A stretch of 35,385 nucleotides of DNA, taken from assembly GCA_019248485.1 (NCBI GenBank), contig JAEHGL010000012.1, positions 1 through 35,385 of the forward strand, written 5' to 3'. Below the pieces are notes generated by a model. That model searched no databases. It saw only the letters and a program-made list of their open reading frames with translations, and was not told the origin of the DNA. This stretch comes from Candidatus Komeilibacteria bacterium S5_K13. Its GTDB lineage: Bacteria; Patescibacteriota; Patescibacteriia; UBA1558; S5-K13. The translations under genes and the position numbers were made by a program. Positions 24,383 to 32,030 of the stretch are shown here, one piece after another (the first letter of the stretch is position 1; every line of letters begins with the position of its first letter).

Positions 24383-25093
24383 TTATTTTATAAGTGTCTT
24401 AATAACTCCATCCAAATTCTCAAAACTGACTTCTTTATCAAATTTAAGCTGATTTATAAAAATAGTAGGAGAGTCTTTAACATCAAGCACGTTTGCCTCG
24501 CCATAATTATATTCAATATCTTTTATAAATTCTCTAGAATTATAACAATCAATAAATTGCTGTGTGCTGATTTTTAAATCTGTTGCCGTTTTTGTATAAA
24601 ATGCCAAATTATGTTCAGTAGGGTTGTCCAATACAATATTTACAAAATCCCAATACTTATCTTGACTTCCAGCACATCTTGCAGCAAGTGCAATGCTTTG
24701 GGAATAATAACTATTTGAAAGCCTAAAATCTTTCCATACAAAGTTAACATTGTTCGGATATTTTTGCAAAACTTGATTTATAGTTTCTACCACATTTTTT
24801 GTATCATCTGCTTCAAAATCTAAAAAACAATATACACTCACGCGAGCATCTTTTATACCTTTTATAGCATCATTTAAAAGTGGGGAAAGTTCATATTCTT
24901 TTTCAACTTGACTGTCTACTACTTTAACATTTTTTATAATCTTAAAAACATTAATACCATCTACGACAACATAAACAAAAAAACTCAAAAATATAGCGAG
25001 AAGCAGTAAAATAAAAATTGAAAGTATTTTATCTTTCTGATTTAACCCGTTAGATATATTTTTTGTCATATTGTTGTTAATAATCAATTCCAA
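24383..25093 (-). CDS. DsbA-fold membrane protein lacking the CxxC active site
   Basis: One membrane helix (~22-45) anchors a thioredoxin-fold domain of the DsbA type. It aligns with the intact DsbA-like protein encoded at 7355-8107: FADFSCPNCKIF there corresponds to FLDFEADDTKNV here. The two catalytic cysteines are therefore Ala95 and Thr98. The cis-proline loop is kept (KDSPTIFINQ), as is the helical insert (ALAARCAGSQDKYWDF). It cannot do thiol-disulfide exchange in the usual way, so a structural or chaperone role in the T4SS assembly is inferred. The ATG at 25093 gives MELIINNN; the Met nine codons in (25069) could be the real start. Confidence 0.75.
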   Translation of the reverse strand: MELIINNNMTKNISNGLNQKDKILSIFILLLLAIFLSFFVYVVVDGINVFKIIKNVKVVDSQVEKEYELSPLLNDAIKGIKDARVSVYCFLDFEADDTKNVVETINQVLQKYPNNVNFVWKDFRLSNSYYSQSIALAARCAGSQDKYWDFVNIVLDNPTEHNLAFYTKTATDLKISTQQFIDCYNSREFIKDIEYNYGEANVLDVKDSPTIFINQLKFDKEVSFENLDGVIKTLIK

Positions 25094-25122
25094 ATGATCA
25101 TTTGATGATTAAAAATTGATTA
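25081..25122. repeat. Nested inverted repeat at the start of the Dsb-like gene
   Basis: TAATCAATT (25081-25089) and AATTGATTA (25114-25122) are complementary arms. Between them lies the perfect 12-base palindrome AAATGATCATTT (25092-25103), which contains the first possible start codon. It could fold in RNA over the start site, or bind a dimeric protein. The left arm lies in coding sequence only if the earlier start is used. Confidence 0.55.
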
Positions 25123-25130
25123 TTTTAATA

Positions 25131-26384
25131 TTATTTTAAATCAATACTATATAAATGATTATTAAACTGATCTGTATAATAAACCCTTGAGTCCGCATTG
25201 TTTATATAAAGTTTATCAATAGATACGCCCCGTCCATTATTTATTGGTTGAGCTATTTTTTCTACGCCACTACCATTGGTATTAATTTTATAAATACTAT
25301 AATATACACCATTTGCAACACTAGGGTCCATACCAGATCCTTTTGGTAAATTATCTGGCACAGCACAATAAACGTATTGAGAATTAGTATTTGAGAAAGC
25401 ACATTTATCAACCCAAGTATTTATACCTAAGTATTGTTTTCCTGCGCCCAGCTGATCACTTTTACCGCTCGCTATCCATAAAGTTGGATTATAATTTGAT
25501 CCACTATTATAAACACTGTATAATAGTTTTTCTCCGTTAGAACTCCATGTGCCCTTAAAATTACCACCCTCTACTATAAGAGAATTGAGATTTTTTCCAT
25601 TCTCATTTATAAAAAATATCTCCTGCCTTTCGCTATCTATATATTTTCTATAGGTAGCCATAACTTCGTTATCGGGACTCCAAACAATTTGCACACTTCT
25701 TTCCTTTGTTCCCATTGGCTCTACAAATTTCAAATTACTACCGTCATACTCAGCCCCTACTATATAATTATAATCTTCATATGGACCTACCCATTTTGAG
25801 GCTATTTTTTCTTCTGATGCTGAAAATGCAAACTCTTTCATGTCTTTTGGAAACGTTGTAAGCGATCTATCTTTATTGAAATCATATAAGATTTTTGTTC
25901 CATCTGGATATTCAATAATAGCACGATTATTTTTATCAGACCACGTAACATTTTCTACTGAATAAAATTTCTTATCTGATAATTTTATGATTTCGCCTGA
26001 ATCAGAAATTCTAAAAAAAGATTGTTGTTGTGGATCATAATAATTAATCCCATTATTAGAATTACTAAAGCTCTGAGATCTTATTGGGCTAGCTATATCT
26101 TCTTTCACCTTTGTAAATCCACCTTGAGCAAATTCATCTATTTGTGCCTCTGCTATTGTTTGTTGATTTGGATTAGTGACATCTCCCGATACAAGTCCAT
26201 TTTCATCAACTTGTGTATTTTGAGATCCTTCTTCAAGTTGTGGCAAAGATCCATTTTGATTTGTCTCTTGCTGTTTTATTGTTGTTTTTGTTGTAGTGGG
26301 TGCAAAAAATGTTTTATATATTAAAAAACCCAACACAAAAATAATCAATGTAAATATAATTATTAATGCTATCTTTTTTTTCAT
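25131..26384 (-). CDS. Membrane-anchored beta-propeller protein (TolB/WD40-like)
   Basis: One N-terminal helix (~4-27) is followed by a low-complexity Thr/Gln/Asn linker. A ~300-residue domain then shows repeated four-strand blades with SDxxxxxxW and WSxDxxxxxxxY patterns, for example VTWSDKNNRAIIEYPDG, IVWSPDNEVMATYRKYID and GTWSSNGEKLLYSVYN. This is the form of TolB-like propellers, which bind proteins or peptides. It is outside the membrane by topology. Its place among T4SS genes suggests a scaffold at the cell surface. No enzyme residues were recognised. Confidence 0.7.
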   Translation of the reverse strand: MKKKIALIIIFTLIIFVLGFLIYKTFFAPTTTKTTIKQQETNQNGSLPQLEEGSQNTQVDENGLVSGDVTNPNQQTIAEAQIDEFAQGGFTKVKEDIASPIRSQSFSNSNNGINYYDPQQQSFFRISDSGEIIKLSDKKFYSVENVTWSDKNNRAIIEYPDGTKILYDFNKDRSLTTFPKDMKEFAFSASEEKIASKWVGPYEDYNYIVGAEYDGSNLKFVEPMGTKERSVQIVWSPDNEVMATYRKYIDSERQEIFFINENGKNLNSLIVEGGNFKGTWSSNGEKLLYSVYNSGSNYNPTLWIASGKSDQLGAGKQYLGINTWVDKCAFSNTNSQYVYCAVPDNLPKGSGMDPSVANGVYYSIYKINTNGSGVEKIAQPINNGRGVSIDKLYINNADSRVYYTDQFNNHLYSIDLK

Positions 26385-26407
26385 ATATTTATTAATAAAA
26401 ATTATTT

Positions 26408-27007
26408 TTATTTTCCTAAAATTGATTCTAAAGCATACATAATGGCCTCGTCCGGACCGCCCGTAATAAGTTCGACTGCTACCCCTGGCATAAGAATAGC
26501 CTTATCTAAAAGAGACATTTGTTGATATTGTATTATTATATATATAATGATTATTAATAAAGTTATTATCGCCAAAACTACAACAGAAAGACAAATAAAT
26601 ACTATCATCCAACCCAAATCAGTGTTTCCACCCTCATCTTTTGTAAGCTCATCTTTTAATCCCGCCGGCGCAAATGGATTTACAAAATTTGAGAATCCTT
26701 TAAAAAAACCTAAATACTTTACTAAAAAATGAATCCATAAATAAATAATGGGCAACAAATACAAGCTATACATAAACTTCCAAGACAAGGAATATAATTT
26801 ATATGTAATAAGTCTAAAACCCTTCGATTCTGGGCTTACAGAGCTTTCCTTAGATTCTTCCTTTGCTTGATTTAAGATTTTTTTTGACATTGCGCTCCAT
26901 CTTCCCACTGTCGTTTCATGAGCTGACTCATTTGTTGCTGATGTCGGAGAAGTGCCTCTATTTTTAGATCGCCAACTATTAATAATTGTTGAATCGATTT
27001 CGCTCAT
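26408..27007 (-). CDS. Two-helix membrane protein of the T4SS locus, unknown
   Basis: A 199-residue protein with a Ser/Thr-rich, charged N-terminus. Hydrophobic segments lie at ~78-100 and ~132-159, and the C-terminal amphipathic region MSLLDKAILMPGVAVELITGG is partly hydrophobic. Between the helices is FVNPFAPAGLKDELTKDEGG. It is far too small for VirB6/TrbL and I recognise no family. It starts one base before the end of the upstream VirB8-like candidate's spacing, so the two are surely co-transcribed. Likely a structural part of the locus; this is by context only. Confidence 0.55.
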   Translation of the reverse strand: MSEIDSTIINSWRSKNRGTSPTSATNESAHETTVGRWSAMSKKILNQAKEESKESSVSPESKGFRLITYKLYSLSWKFMYSLYLLPIIYLWIHFLVKYLGFFKGFSNFVNPFAPAGLKDELTKDEGGNTDLGWMIVFICLSVVVLAIITLLIIIIYIIIQYQQMSLLDKAILMPGVAVELITGGPDEAIMYALESILGK

Positions 27008-27008
27008 T

Positions 27009-27599
27009 TTATTCCCACTTAAAAGATGTAACTAGCCATGCCCCATCTTGTTTTATTAATTCTAAATTCAAATTCTTGTAAATCACATTAGATTTAAGAT
27101 CAAATCCACTTGTTTCTACTTGTTGCAACCTGACAACAGAACTTGCTGATTCACCAGAAATCACAGCCTTTGCATTAAGTGCTTTTGAGCTAATACCATA
27201 ATAATCGTTGCCATTTAATTTTTCATTATTAGAAATATATGTATCCAAAACACTTCTAGCTTCTTTTGTTAAATATGAATTTAGTGATATAAAATTTTCT
27301 TGGCGATTATCAGTTGAATAAGATCCTAACCTTTCTGCAAAATTACTAGAAAGGCTCTCTACTGTTGACTCTTCTGTAATTGTTATTGGCATAACCTTAT
27401 TTTCTATTTGTGGCGTAACTATTTTTTGTTCTTCTAAGGACTCTTCTTTTTGCAGAACCGGAAGAACAACATTTAGAGTTTTTTGTTTTATAATAAAAAG
27501 AGCGACTACAACAAAAAGGACAATAACAAAAACTATTATCAATATTTTTATTTGTTTTTTATTTATTTTTGAAAACATATTTTCGCTTATCCCGTCCAC
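27009..27599 (-). CDS. Single-pass membrane protein with NTF2-like C-terminus, VirB8-like candidate
   Basis: One membrane helix (~18-38) is followed by a polar linker. The ~110-residue C-terminal domain ends in NLELIKQDGAWLVTSFKWE, the closing pattern of NTF2-fold domains. VirB8 and related T4SS proteins share exactly this build (cytoplasmic tail, one helix, NTF2-like periplasmic domain), and the gene follows virB4 directly. The assignment is an inference from architecture and context. The 196-residue length assumes a GTG start; the ATG at 27578 (MFSKINKKQIKIL) seven codons later is a better start and avoids an upstream hairpin. Confidence 0.6.
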   Translation of the reverse strand: MDGISENMFSKINKKQIKILIIVFVIVLFVVVALFIIKQKTLNVVLPVLQKEESLEEQKIVTPQIENKVMPITITEESTVESLSSNFAERLGSYSTDNRQENFISLNSYLTKEARSVLDTYISNNEKLNGNDYYGISSKALNAKAVISGESASSVVRLQQVETSGFDLKSNVIYKNLNLELIKQDGAWLVTSFKWE

Positions 27600-27600
27600 A

Positions 27601-27619
27601 GCATGCCACTCTGGCGTGC
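27601..27619. repeat. Hairpin between virB4 and the VirB8-like gene
   Basis: GCATGCCA-ctc-TGGCGTGC forms an eight-base-pair stem with one G-T pair. There is no T-run on either strand. It lies just upstream of the GTG/ATG start region of the VirB8-like gene and could slow or process the message after virB4. Confidence 0.5.
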
Positions 27620-27645
27620 TTATGGTGAGATATATTATTATTTAA

Positions 27646-29550
27646 TTATTTAGCATTAGGAGTGCCCTGCATATCTTTTGAAAAATCGCTAAACTCTTTT
27701 TTTGCTTGCTCTATTTCCAAAAGTTGTCTTGGGTCAGATGTAATAAGCTGATCTTCTGTATAAGATGCTTCTATCTGAATTGCTACGTGCTTATTACCGG
27801 CAAAAAATATTCCTTGGCCAACACGACCCTGTAAAAGCAAATACTTCTCCTCTTCTGTAAGAATGAACGTTTTCTTAACAAGCTCTATGGAAGCAGGAGA
27901 TTGTTTTAACAAAAGCTGCATTGACGAATTTGTTACGATAGCTTGACCATAAGGAGAATTCAAGAAATCATTTACATCCTGAGTGATTGTTGTGATACCC
28001 AAATAATATTTTCTACAACGTTTTACAAGTGCAAAAATAAATTTAGCACTATCTTCTTGCTGCATAAGCCACCAAGCCTCATCAATTACCAAAATTCTCT
28101 TTTTGACTTGAGACCTTACAACATTCCAAATATAAGTAACTATAGTATAAATAGCTATTGGACGAAGCTCATCTTCTAAATCTCTTACGCTAAATACAAC
28201 TAGCTTATTTGCCGTATTAACATTTGTATAAGAATTAAACAATCCTGAAAAAGTACCACTTGTATATTTTTTTACTCTCTGTACCAAATCATCTCCACCT
28301 TCCATTCCAGACAAAACATCTTCAAAATCTTGCATAAGTGGTGGCTCTAAATTATCGATATCTGAATCTGCCGTGATGTCTTTTTTTGCATATGTTTCTA
28401 AAAGTGCACGATCAACGAGAGAATCTTCTAGATGAGTTAGATTTCCCACCATCAATCTTACAAGCCCCTTAAGCGTTATTACAGCGCTTCTTATAATGTC
28501 ACTCTTATTCATTTCCTTTGTCATGCCTTTTGGAAGATCAAAGGGGTTTAATTTGCTATCTGAGTTGAGTGATAAATTAATATATGTTCCGCCAACTGCT
28601 TCACATAAATGTTCATATTCTTTTTCAGGGTCAATAATTATAACATCCGTTCCAAGCATCAAAGCTCTTAAAACTTCTAATTTTATAGCGTAAGATTTTC
28701 CAGCACCGCTTGTTGCAAAAACAACTGCATTTGCATTTTGAAGAGAAAATCTATCAAACAAAACCAAACTATTGTTGTGCCTGTTTATTCCGTACAAAAT
28801 TCCGTCATTACTAGTAAGCTCAGATGAAATAAAAGGAAAAGATGCAGATGCAGGAGATGAATTCATGTTATTGACCATATAAAGCTCGTCATTGCCCATT
28901 GGGAGGGTTGAGCTGAATCCCTGTTTTGATGTAAACATACATCTCTTTGTAAAAATAAGACGAGAACCAAAAATATTTTCTACATTCTCCATAACCTTTT
29001 TTAATTCCTCTAAATTTTCTGAATAAATAGTCACGTAGAATCCTATCTGAAAGAATTTTTCCGTTCCTTGAGTAAGTCTATCGCGAAGCTCTTCGATATC
29101 AGCTAGGGCGGTCTGAGTTTTTGGATCACGTGGCGCACCTTTATCATAATCAGCACTAAGTTGAGCCTCTATATTACCAACCTTATTCCTTAATTTTTTT
29201 AATATTACTTCAGAAGTAAGTGGATAATAATAAATTGAAACATCCATTGGAATAGAATAATTCAATACCGCATCAAACCATCCAACAGTAATATACCTTG
29301 GATACGTAACAATATACAAAGTATTAACAAATTTATCTCCCAGTCTTATAAAATTTGTATCTGCCTTAAAAGCTGATGGAGATATAAGATCTTTTACAGA
29401 AACAACGCCTCTCCTATACACCTTTTCTATTTCCAATAACCTCATCTTATCTGCCTCTGACTCTTTTTTAATATCATCAGTAGGCACGTTCTGGGCAATT
29501 GAATCATTATAATTTTTTAATTCTTTTTGAATTTGGTCTTTTTTAAACAT
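27646..29550 (-). CDS. virB4: T4SS ATPase, VirB4/TraC family
   Basis: VirB4-type ATPases power assembly and transfer in type IV secretion. Of 634 residues, Walker A is FATSGAGKSYAIK at ~279-291, and Walker B is RILVIDEAWWLM at ~484-495. RecA-like features TSGTFSGLFN and TITQDVNDFL follow in order. The N-terminal ~240 residues correspond to the VirB4 N-domain. A separate gene directly upstream encodes a TraC-N-like protein, a common CPR arrangement. It would act on the cytoplasmic face of the membrane. It follows that gene by four bases. No coupling protein (VirD4) is seen in the window, so whether DNA is moved cannot be told. Confidence 0.92.
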   Translation of the reverse strand: MFKKDQIQKELKNYNDSIAQNVPTDDIKKESEADKMRLLEIEKVYRRGVVSVKDLISPSAFKADTNFIRLGDKFVNTLYIVTYPRYITVGWFDAVLNYSIPMDVSIYYYPLTSEVILKKLRNKVGNIEAQLSADYDKGAPRDPKTQTALADIEELRDRLTQGTEKFFQIGFYVTIYSENLEELKKVMENVENIFGSRLIFTKRCMFTSKQGFSSTLPMGNDELYMVNNMNSSPASASFPFISSELTSNDGILYGINRHNNSLVLFDRFSLQNANAVVFATSGAGKSYAIKLEVLRALMLGTDVIIIDPEKEYEHLCEAVGGTYINLSLNSDSKLNPFDLPKGMTKEMNKSDIIRSAVITLKGLVRLMVGNLTHLEDSLVDRALLETYAKKDITADSDIDNLEPPLMQDFEDVLSGMEGGDDLVQRVKKYTSGTFSGLFNSYTNVNTANKLVVFSVRDLEDELRPIAIYTIVTYIWNVVRSQVKKRILVIDEAWWLMQQEDSAKFIFALVKRCRKYYLGITTITQDVNDFLNSPYGQAIVTNSSMQLLLKQSPASIELVKKTFILTEEEKYLLLQGRVGQGIFFAGNKHVAIQIEASYTEDQLITSDPRQLLEIEQAKKEFSDFSKDMQGTPNAK

Positions 29551-29554
29551 ATTA

Positions 29555-30226
29555 TTATTCTTCTATTCTAATTTTATCTACATCTTTTAACTTTTGTCTT
29601 TTTGAAAGTCCCGGATTATAACAATTATAAAACAACTCTATAAGACTTGCAGTATCTAGCATAACTGATTGAAGTCCAATTCCTTCTAATCCCGATTGAA
29701 CATGCCCCACTCTCCTTAAGAGTTGCTCTCTATATTCCTCGTATTGCTTCCTCTTTAATCTTACAACTGAAGATGCTGAAAACAAATTCGAAAATTTTGT
29801 AAAAAATCCCTTTTTCTTATCTTCTAATACAGAATATGGAACAATGAGAAAAAACTTTTTACTCATTATTGATTGTCCTACAAGAAGCTCTTGAAGAAAC
29901 TGAATATAATCAAGGGTCTGCATTCGTAATAATTCATTTGTCTGCTGTTTTGCCGTTTGCTCTAATTTCAATAAATATTCATCTATATCAAGTCCGCGAG
30001 ACTGAATAACAATTTGAAGTGGATATGAAATAGAATTTAAAAATGAAGAATATGCTTCTATAATAGCCGTTTGTTCATCTTGATTTTTCAATGCAAAATT
30101 AATCGAAGAAACCATAAGAACCGCCCGCAATGTTCCATTTTTTAACATCAACACATCGTCTTTAATATCTGAAATTTCTAATAAATCTTGAGTTGACTTT
30201 TGAGTTGGTAATTTTTTGTTTTCCAT
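29555..30226 (-). CDS. TraC/VirB4 N-terminal-like protein
   Basis: A 223-residue cytoplasmic protein starting MENKKLPTQKSTQDLLEISD, with KDDVLMLKNGTLRAVLMVSSINFALKN and a long helical part (EEYREQLLRRVGHVQSGLEGIGL). This is the pattern of the N-terminal domain of VirB4/TraC ATPases, often found as a separate TraC-like protein in CPR genomes. It has no Walker motifs, so it cannot hydrolyse ATP itself and probably docks the ATPase to the PrgI/VirB3-like protein. It lies between prgI and virB4. Confidence 0.78.
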   Translation of the reverse strand: MENKKLPTQKSTQDLLEISDIKDDVLMLKNGTLRAVLMVSSINFALKNQDEQTAIIEAYSSFLNSISYPLQIVIQSRGLDIDEYLLKLEQTAKQQTNELLRMQTLDYIQFLQELLVGQSIMSKKFFLIVPYSVLEDKKKGFFTKFSNLFSASSVVRLKRKQYEEYREQLLRRVGHVQSGLEGIGLQSVMLDTASLIELFYNCYNPGLSKRQKLKDVDKIRIEE

Positions 30227-30230
30227 ATTT

Positions 30231-30263
30231 TAGCCTTCAGCGTTCAATTTTCAGCTTTCAGCT
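30231..30263. repeat. GCTGAAA-type words between prgI and the TraC-like gene
   Basis: On the minus strand the gap contains GCTGAAA-GCTGAAA-attgaac-GCTGAAG. The 11-mer AGCTTTCAGCT at 30253-30263 is the inverse of AGCTGAAAGCT at 15717-15727, 14.5 kb away in another gap. No terminator or open frame is present. Confidence 0.6.
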
Positions 30264-30301
30264 CCCCAAGAACTGATTGCTAATAAATGAAGCTATTTAA
30301 A

Positions 30302-30769
30302 TTATTTTACTTCTTGCTTATTTGTCATCGTATTATTATCAACAATGCCCTCTCCACTATATGCACCTCCTGTGTCTATAATTAAAGATATTTCTGATAA
30401 TTTTTTCTTTGGTAAAGATTTTGGGATAAAAACATAATCATCCATTTTCTTTTGCAAATCCAGCTCCTTTATTATAGGGGCATTTTCATTTCTTTGCCAA
30501 ACTGCAAATTTTGGTACCCTTGCAACATATTCAATAAAATCTAATATAAAATTCTGAAAAATTTTTCCATTTATTTTTAGAAATGCGAAACAAAGCGTAA
30601 CTATAGATATAATAACTGCCTCTAATATAAATACATAAAACATTGATAATTTATAAGTAACAAAAACTAAAAGTCCACCTATTGAACAAATCAAAAACTG
30701 TCTTACAGTGATAGGGCCTATCACTTTATCCTCGGCATCTATAAATTGTGGAATTATAAATCTATCCAT
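30302..30769 (-). CDS. prgI: PrgI family (VirB3-like) membrane protein
   Basis: A 155-residue protein starting MDRFIIPQFIDAEDKVIGPI, then TVRQFLICSIGGLLVF, with two membrane helices at ~23-41 and ~43-64 and the conserved NGKIFQNFILDFIEYVARVPKFAVWQR. This is the PrgI pattern, the VirB3 counterpart of Gram-positive and CPR T4SS, which binds the VirB4 ATPase to the membrane. It is followed by the TraC-like and virB4 genes in the expected order. The C-terminal tail after ~110 is polar and may be disordered. Confidence 0.88.
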   Translation of the reverse strand: MDRFIIPQFIDAEDKVIGPITVRQFLICSIGGLLVFVTYKLSMFYVFILEAVIISIVTLCFAFLKINGKIFQNFILDFIEYVARVPKFAVWQRNENAPIIKELDLQKKMDDYVFIPKSLPKKKLSEISLIIDTGGAYSGEGIVDNNTMTNKQEVK

Positions 30770-30782
30770 TGTTTAACTTTTA

Positions 30783-30856
30783 AGGTTTAGGGTTTAGTTT
30801 TTAGGGTTTAGAGGCACAGAAGAAACTAAACACTAAATACTAACAGCTAAATACTA
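30783..30856. repeat. TTTAGGG-like words with complementary CTAAA words
   Basis: The gap upstream of prgI starts with GGTTTAGGGTTTAG, tttttag, GGGTTTAG (30784-30811), very like plant telomere repeats. After a 12-base spacer come CTAAACACTAAATACTAAC and further CTAAA words (30826-30856). The halves are complementary and could form a long hairpin. The same G-word/C-word layout occurs at 18568-18636. Confidence 0.7.
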
Positions 30857-30860
30857 TCTT

Positions 30861-31928
30861 CTAAAATCTAATCTTCTTATTCATATCTAATATAGCCTTA
30901 AACTCTTCTTGATTGAGAGTCTTTTCATTTGCAATCATTTTTTGCTCTATTAATTTTTCTATAGAAATCCCCTTTTCCATACTTTCTACACCAAGTGACA
31001 TATAAAGACCATAAATTTCACTTTTGCGCCAATATGAAACAGCTAACGATTTTTTAGCATACGAATCTCTTTCAAAAGAATAAATTTTATTAATTATTTT
31101 TTGAGTTGCTTCAAGTGGATTATTTGATAATCTTCTAAATAGAGATAAATTAATTTCTCCCAATTCCTCTATTGGACTTACTACATTTCTTTTTGACTTG
31201 ATGTCTTCTATTTTTGGCTTGCTTGAAGGTGTTGACCTAGACACGAATGGAATAGCTGAATTATTTGATTCTATTTTTAATTCTTGAGAAGGATCAAAAT
31301 TAGATAATGGTTTTTCGTTACTGGTTTTTTTTTCTACAACTAGCTCTTCATCTACGTCTTTTACTATTTGACCACGAGACTCATCTATCTTATTTCTCAT
31401 TTCTACCAATAAAGTCATTAATTTACTAGATATCCCCTCATCCAATCCAATACCTAATTTATTAATCGATTTTTTTAAAATAGACAAAACATCTAATTTC
31501 TCTCTAGTGTGTTTTAAAAAGGAAAAAACAAGACCCGCAAATCTTTTTTCTAAATCTGGAACAAGTTTAATATTGTTAGCCTCCATGAGTCTTTCACAGA
31601 CCTTGCGAAGGCTATATTTTTTTAATTCAATTTTTATTTCTTTTTCTATTTTTGTTTTATTTTTGTTTATTTCGTCCTCATCATCTATATCAAAATAAAA
31701 AGAGGATCCTTTTTTCCATAATTGTGGGTGAAGTGGTGCAAGAGTTTTTTCCTCCATTCCAGTGTCTATGATATCAGTATTTTGAGATATTGTATCGAAA
31801 TCTTTTTGCTTAAAATCAAAAAAAGTACCATGAGAAAAAATTTTAAAACTATTATCTTGTTTTATCAAAATTTCATCATCTAAATCAGAAAAACTGCCAC
31901 TTAAATTGCTGTTGTTATCTTCTGGCAT
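30861..31928 (-). CDS. First gene of the T4SS-like unit, cytoplasmic, unknown
   Basis: A 355-residue, acidic and helical protein without signal or membrane segments. It has a disordered start (PEDNNSNLSGSFSDLDDEIL), a helical domain at ~85-185 (ELKKYSLRKVCERLMEANNI, then FAGLVFSFLKHTREKLDVLS), a linker at ~190-255, and a second helical domain ending ISIEKLIEQKMIANEKTLNQ. I recognise no family. It directly follows the locus promoter and precedes prgI, so a cytosolic accessory or regulatory role in the secretion system is likely by context only. Confidence 0.65.
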   Translation of the reverse strand: MPEDNNSNLSGSFSDLDDEILIKQDNSFKIFSHGTFFDFKQKDFDTISQNTDIIDTGMEEKTLAPLHPQLWKKGSSFYFDIDDEDEINKNKTKIEKEIKIELKKYSLRKVCERLMEANNIKLVPDLEKRFAGLVFSFLKHTREKLDVLSILKKSINKLGIGLDEGISSKLMTLLVEMRNKIDESRGQIVKDVDEELVVEKKTSNEKPLSNFDPSQELKIESNNSAIPFVSRSTPSSKPKIEDIKSKRNVVSPIEELGEINLSLFRRLSNNPLEATQKIINKIYSFERDSYAKKSLAVSYWRKSEIYGLYMSLGVESMEKGISIEKLIEQKMIANEKTLNQEEFKAILDMNKKIRF

Positions 31929-31972
31929 TTTAACTTTATTTATAATTATTTATTTGTCCCGTTAGATATTTA

Positions 31973-32022
31973 TTATCCCACAGGATAAATTAATTATAAC
32001 ACAATTTGTAAGTTTTTGGTAA
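31973..32022 (-). promoter_or_regulatory. Promoter of the T4SS-like unit, with leader hairpin
   Basis: On the minus strand TTACCA (32017-32022) is followed after 18 bases by TGT-TATAAT, an extended -10 with TATAAT at 31993-31998. The transcript leader (~60 bases) would contain the hairpin TTATCC-caca-GGATAA (31973-31988). The first gene starts at 31928. This is the best promoter-like sequence in the region and would drive the whole run down to radA. Confidence 0.6.
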
Positions 32023-32030
32023 GCAAAAAT

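Noticed and set aside
26408-27007. Assignment of the two-helix protein as VirB6/TrbL
   Set aside because: VirB6-type proteins have five or more membrane helices; this has two and is only 199 residues long.
30783-30856. TTTAGGG words as a true telomere or linear chromosome end
   Set aside because: They lie inside an operon-like run with continuous genes on both sides and are followed by complementary words; an internal repeat explains them better.
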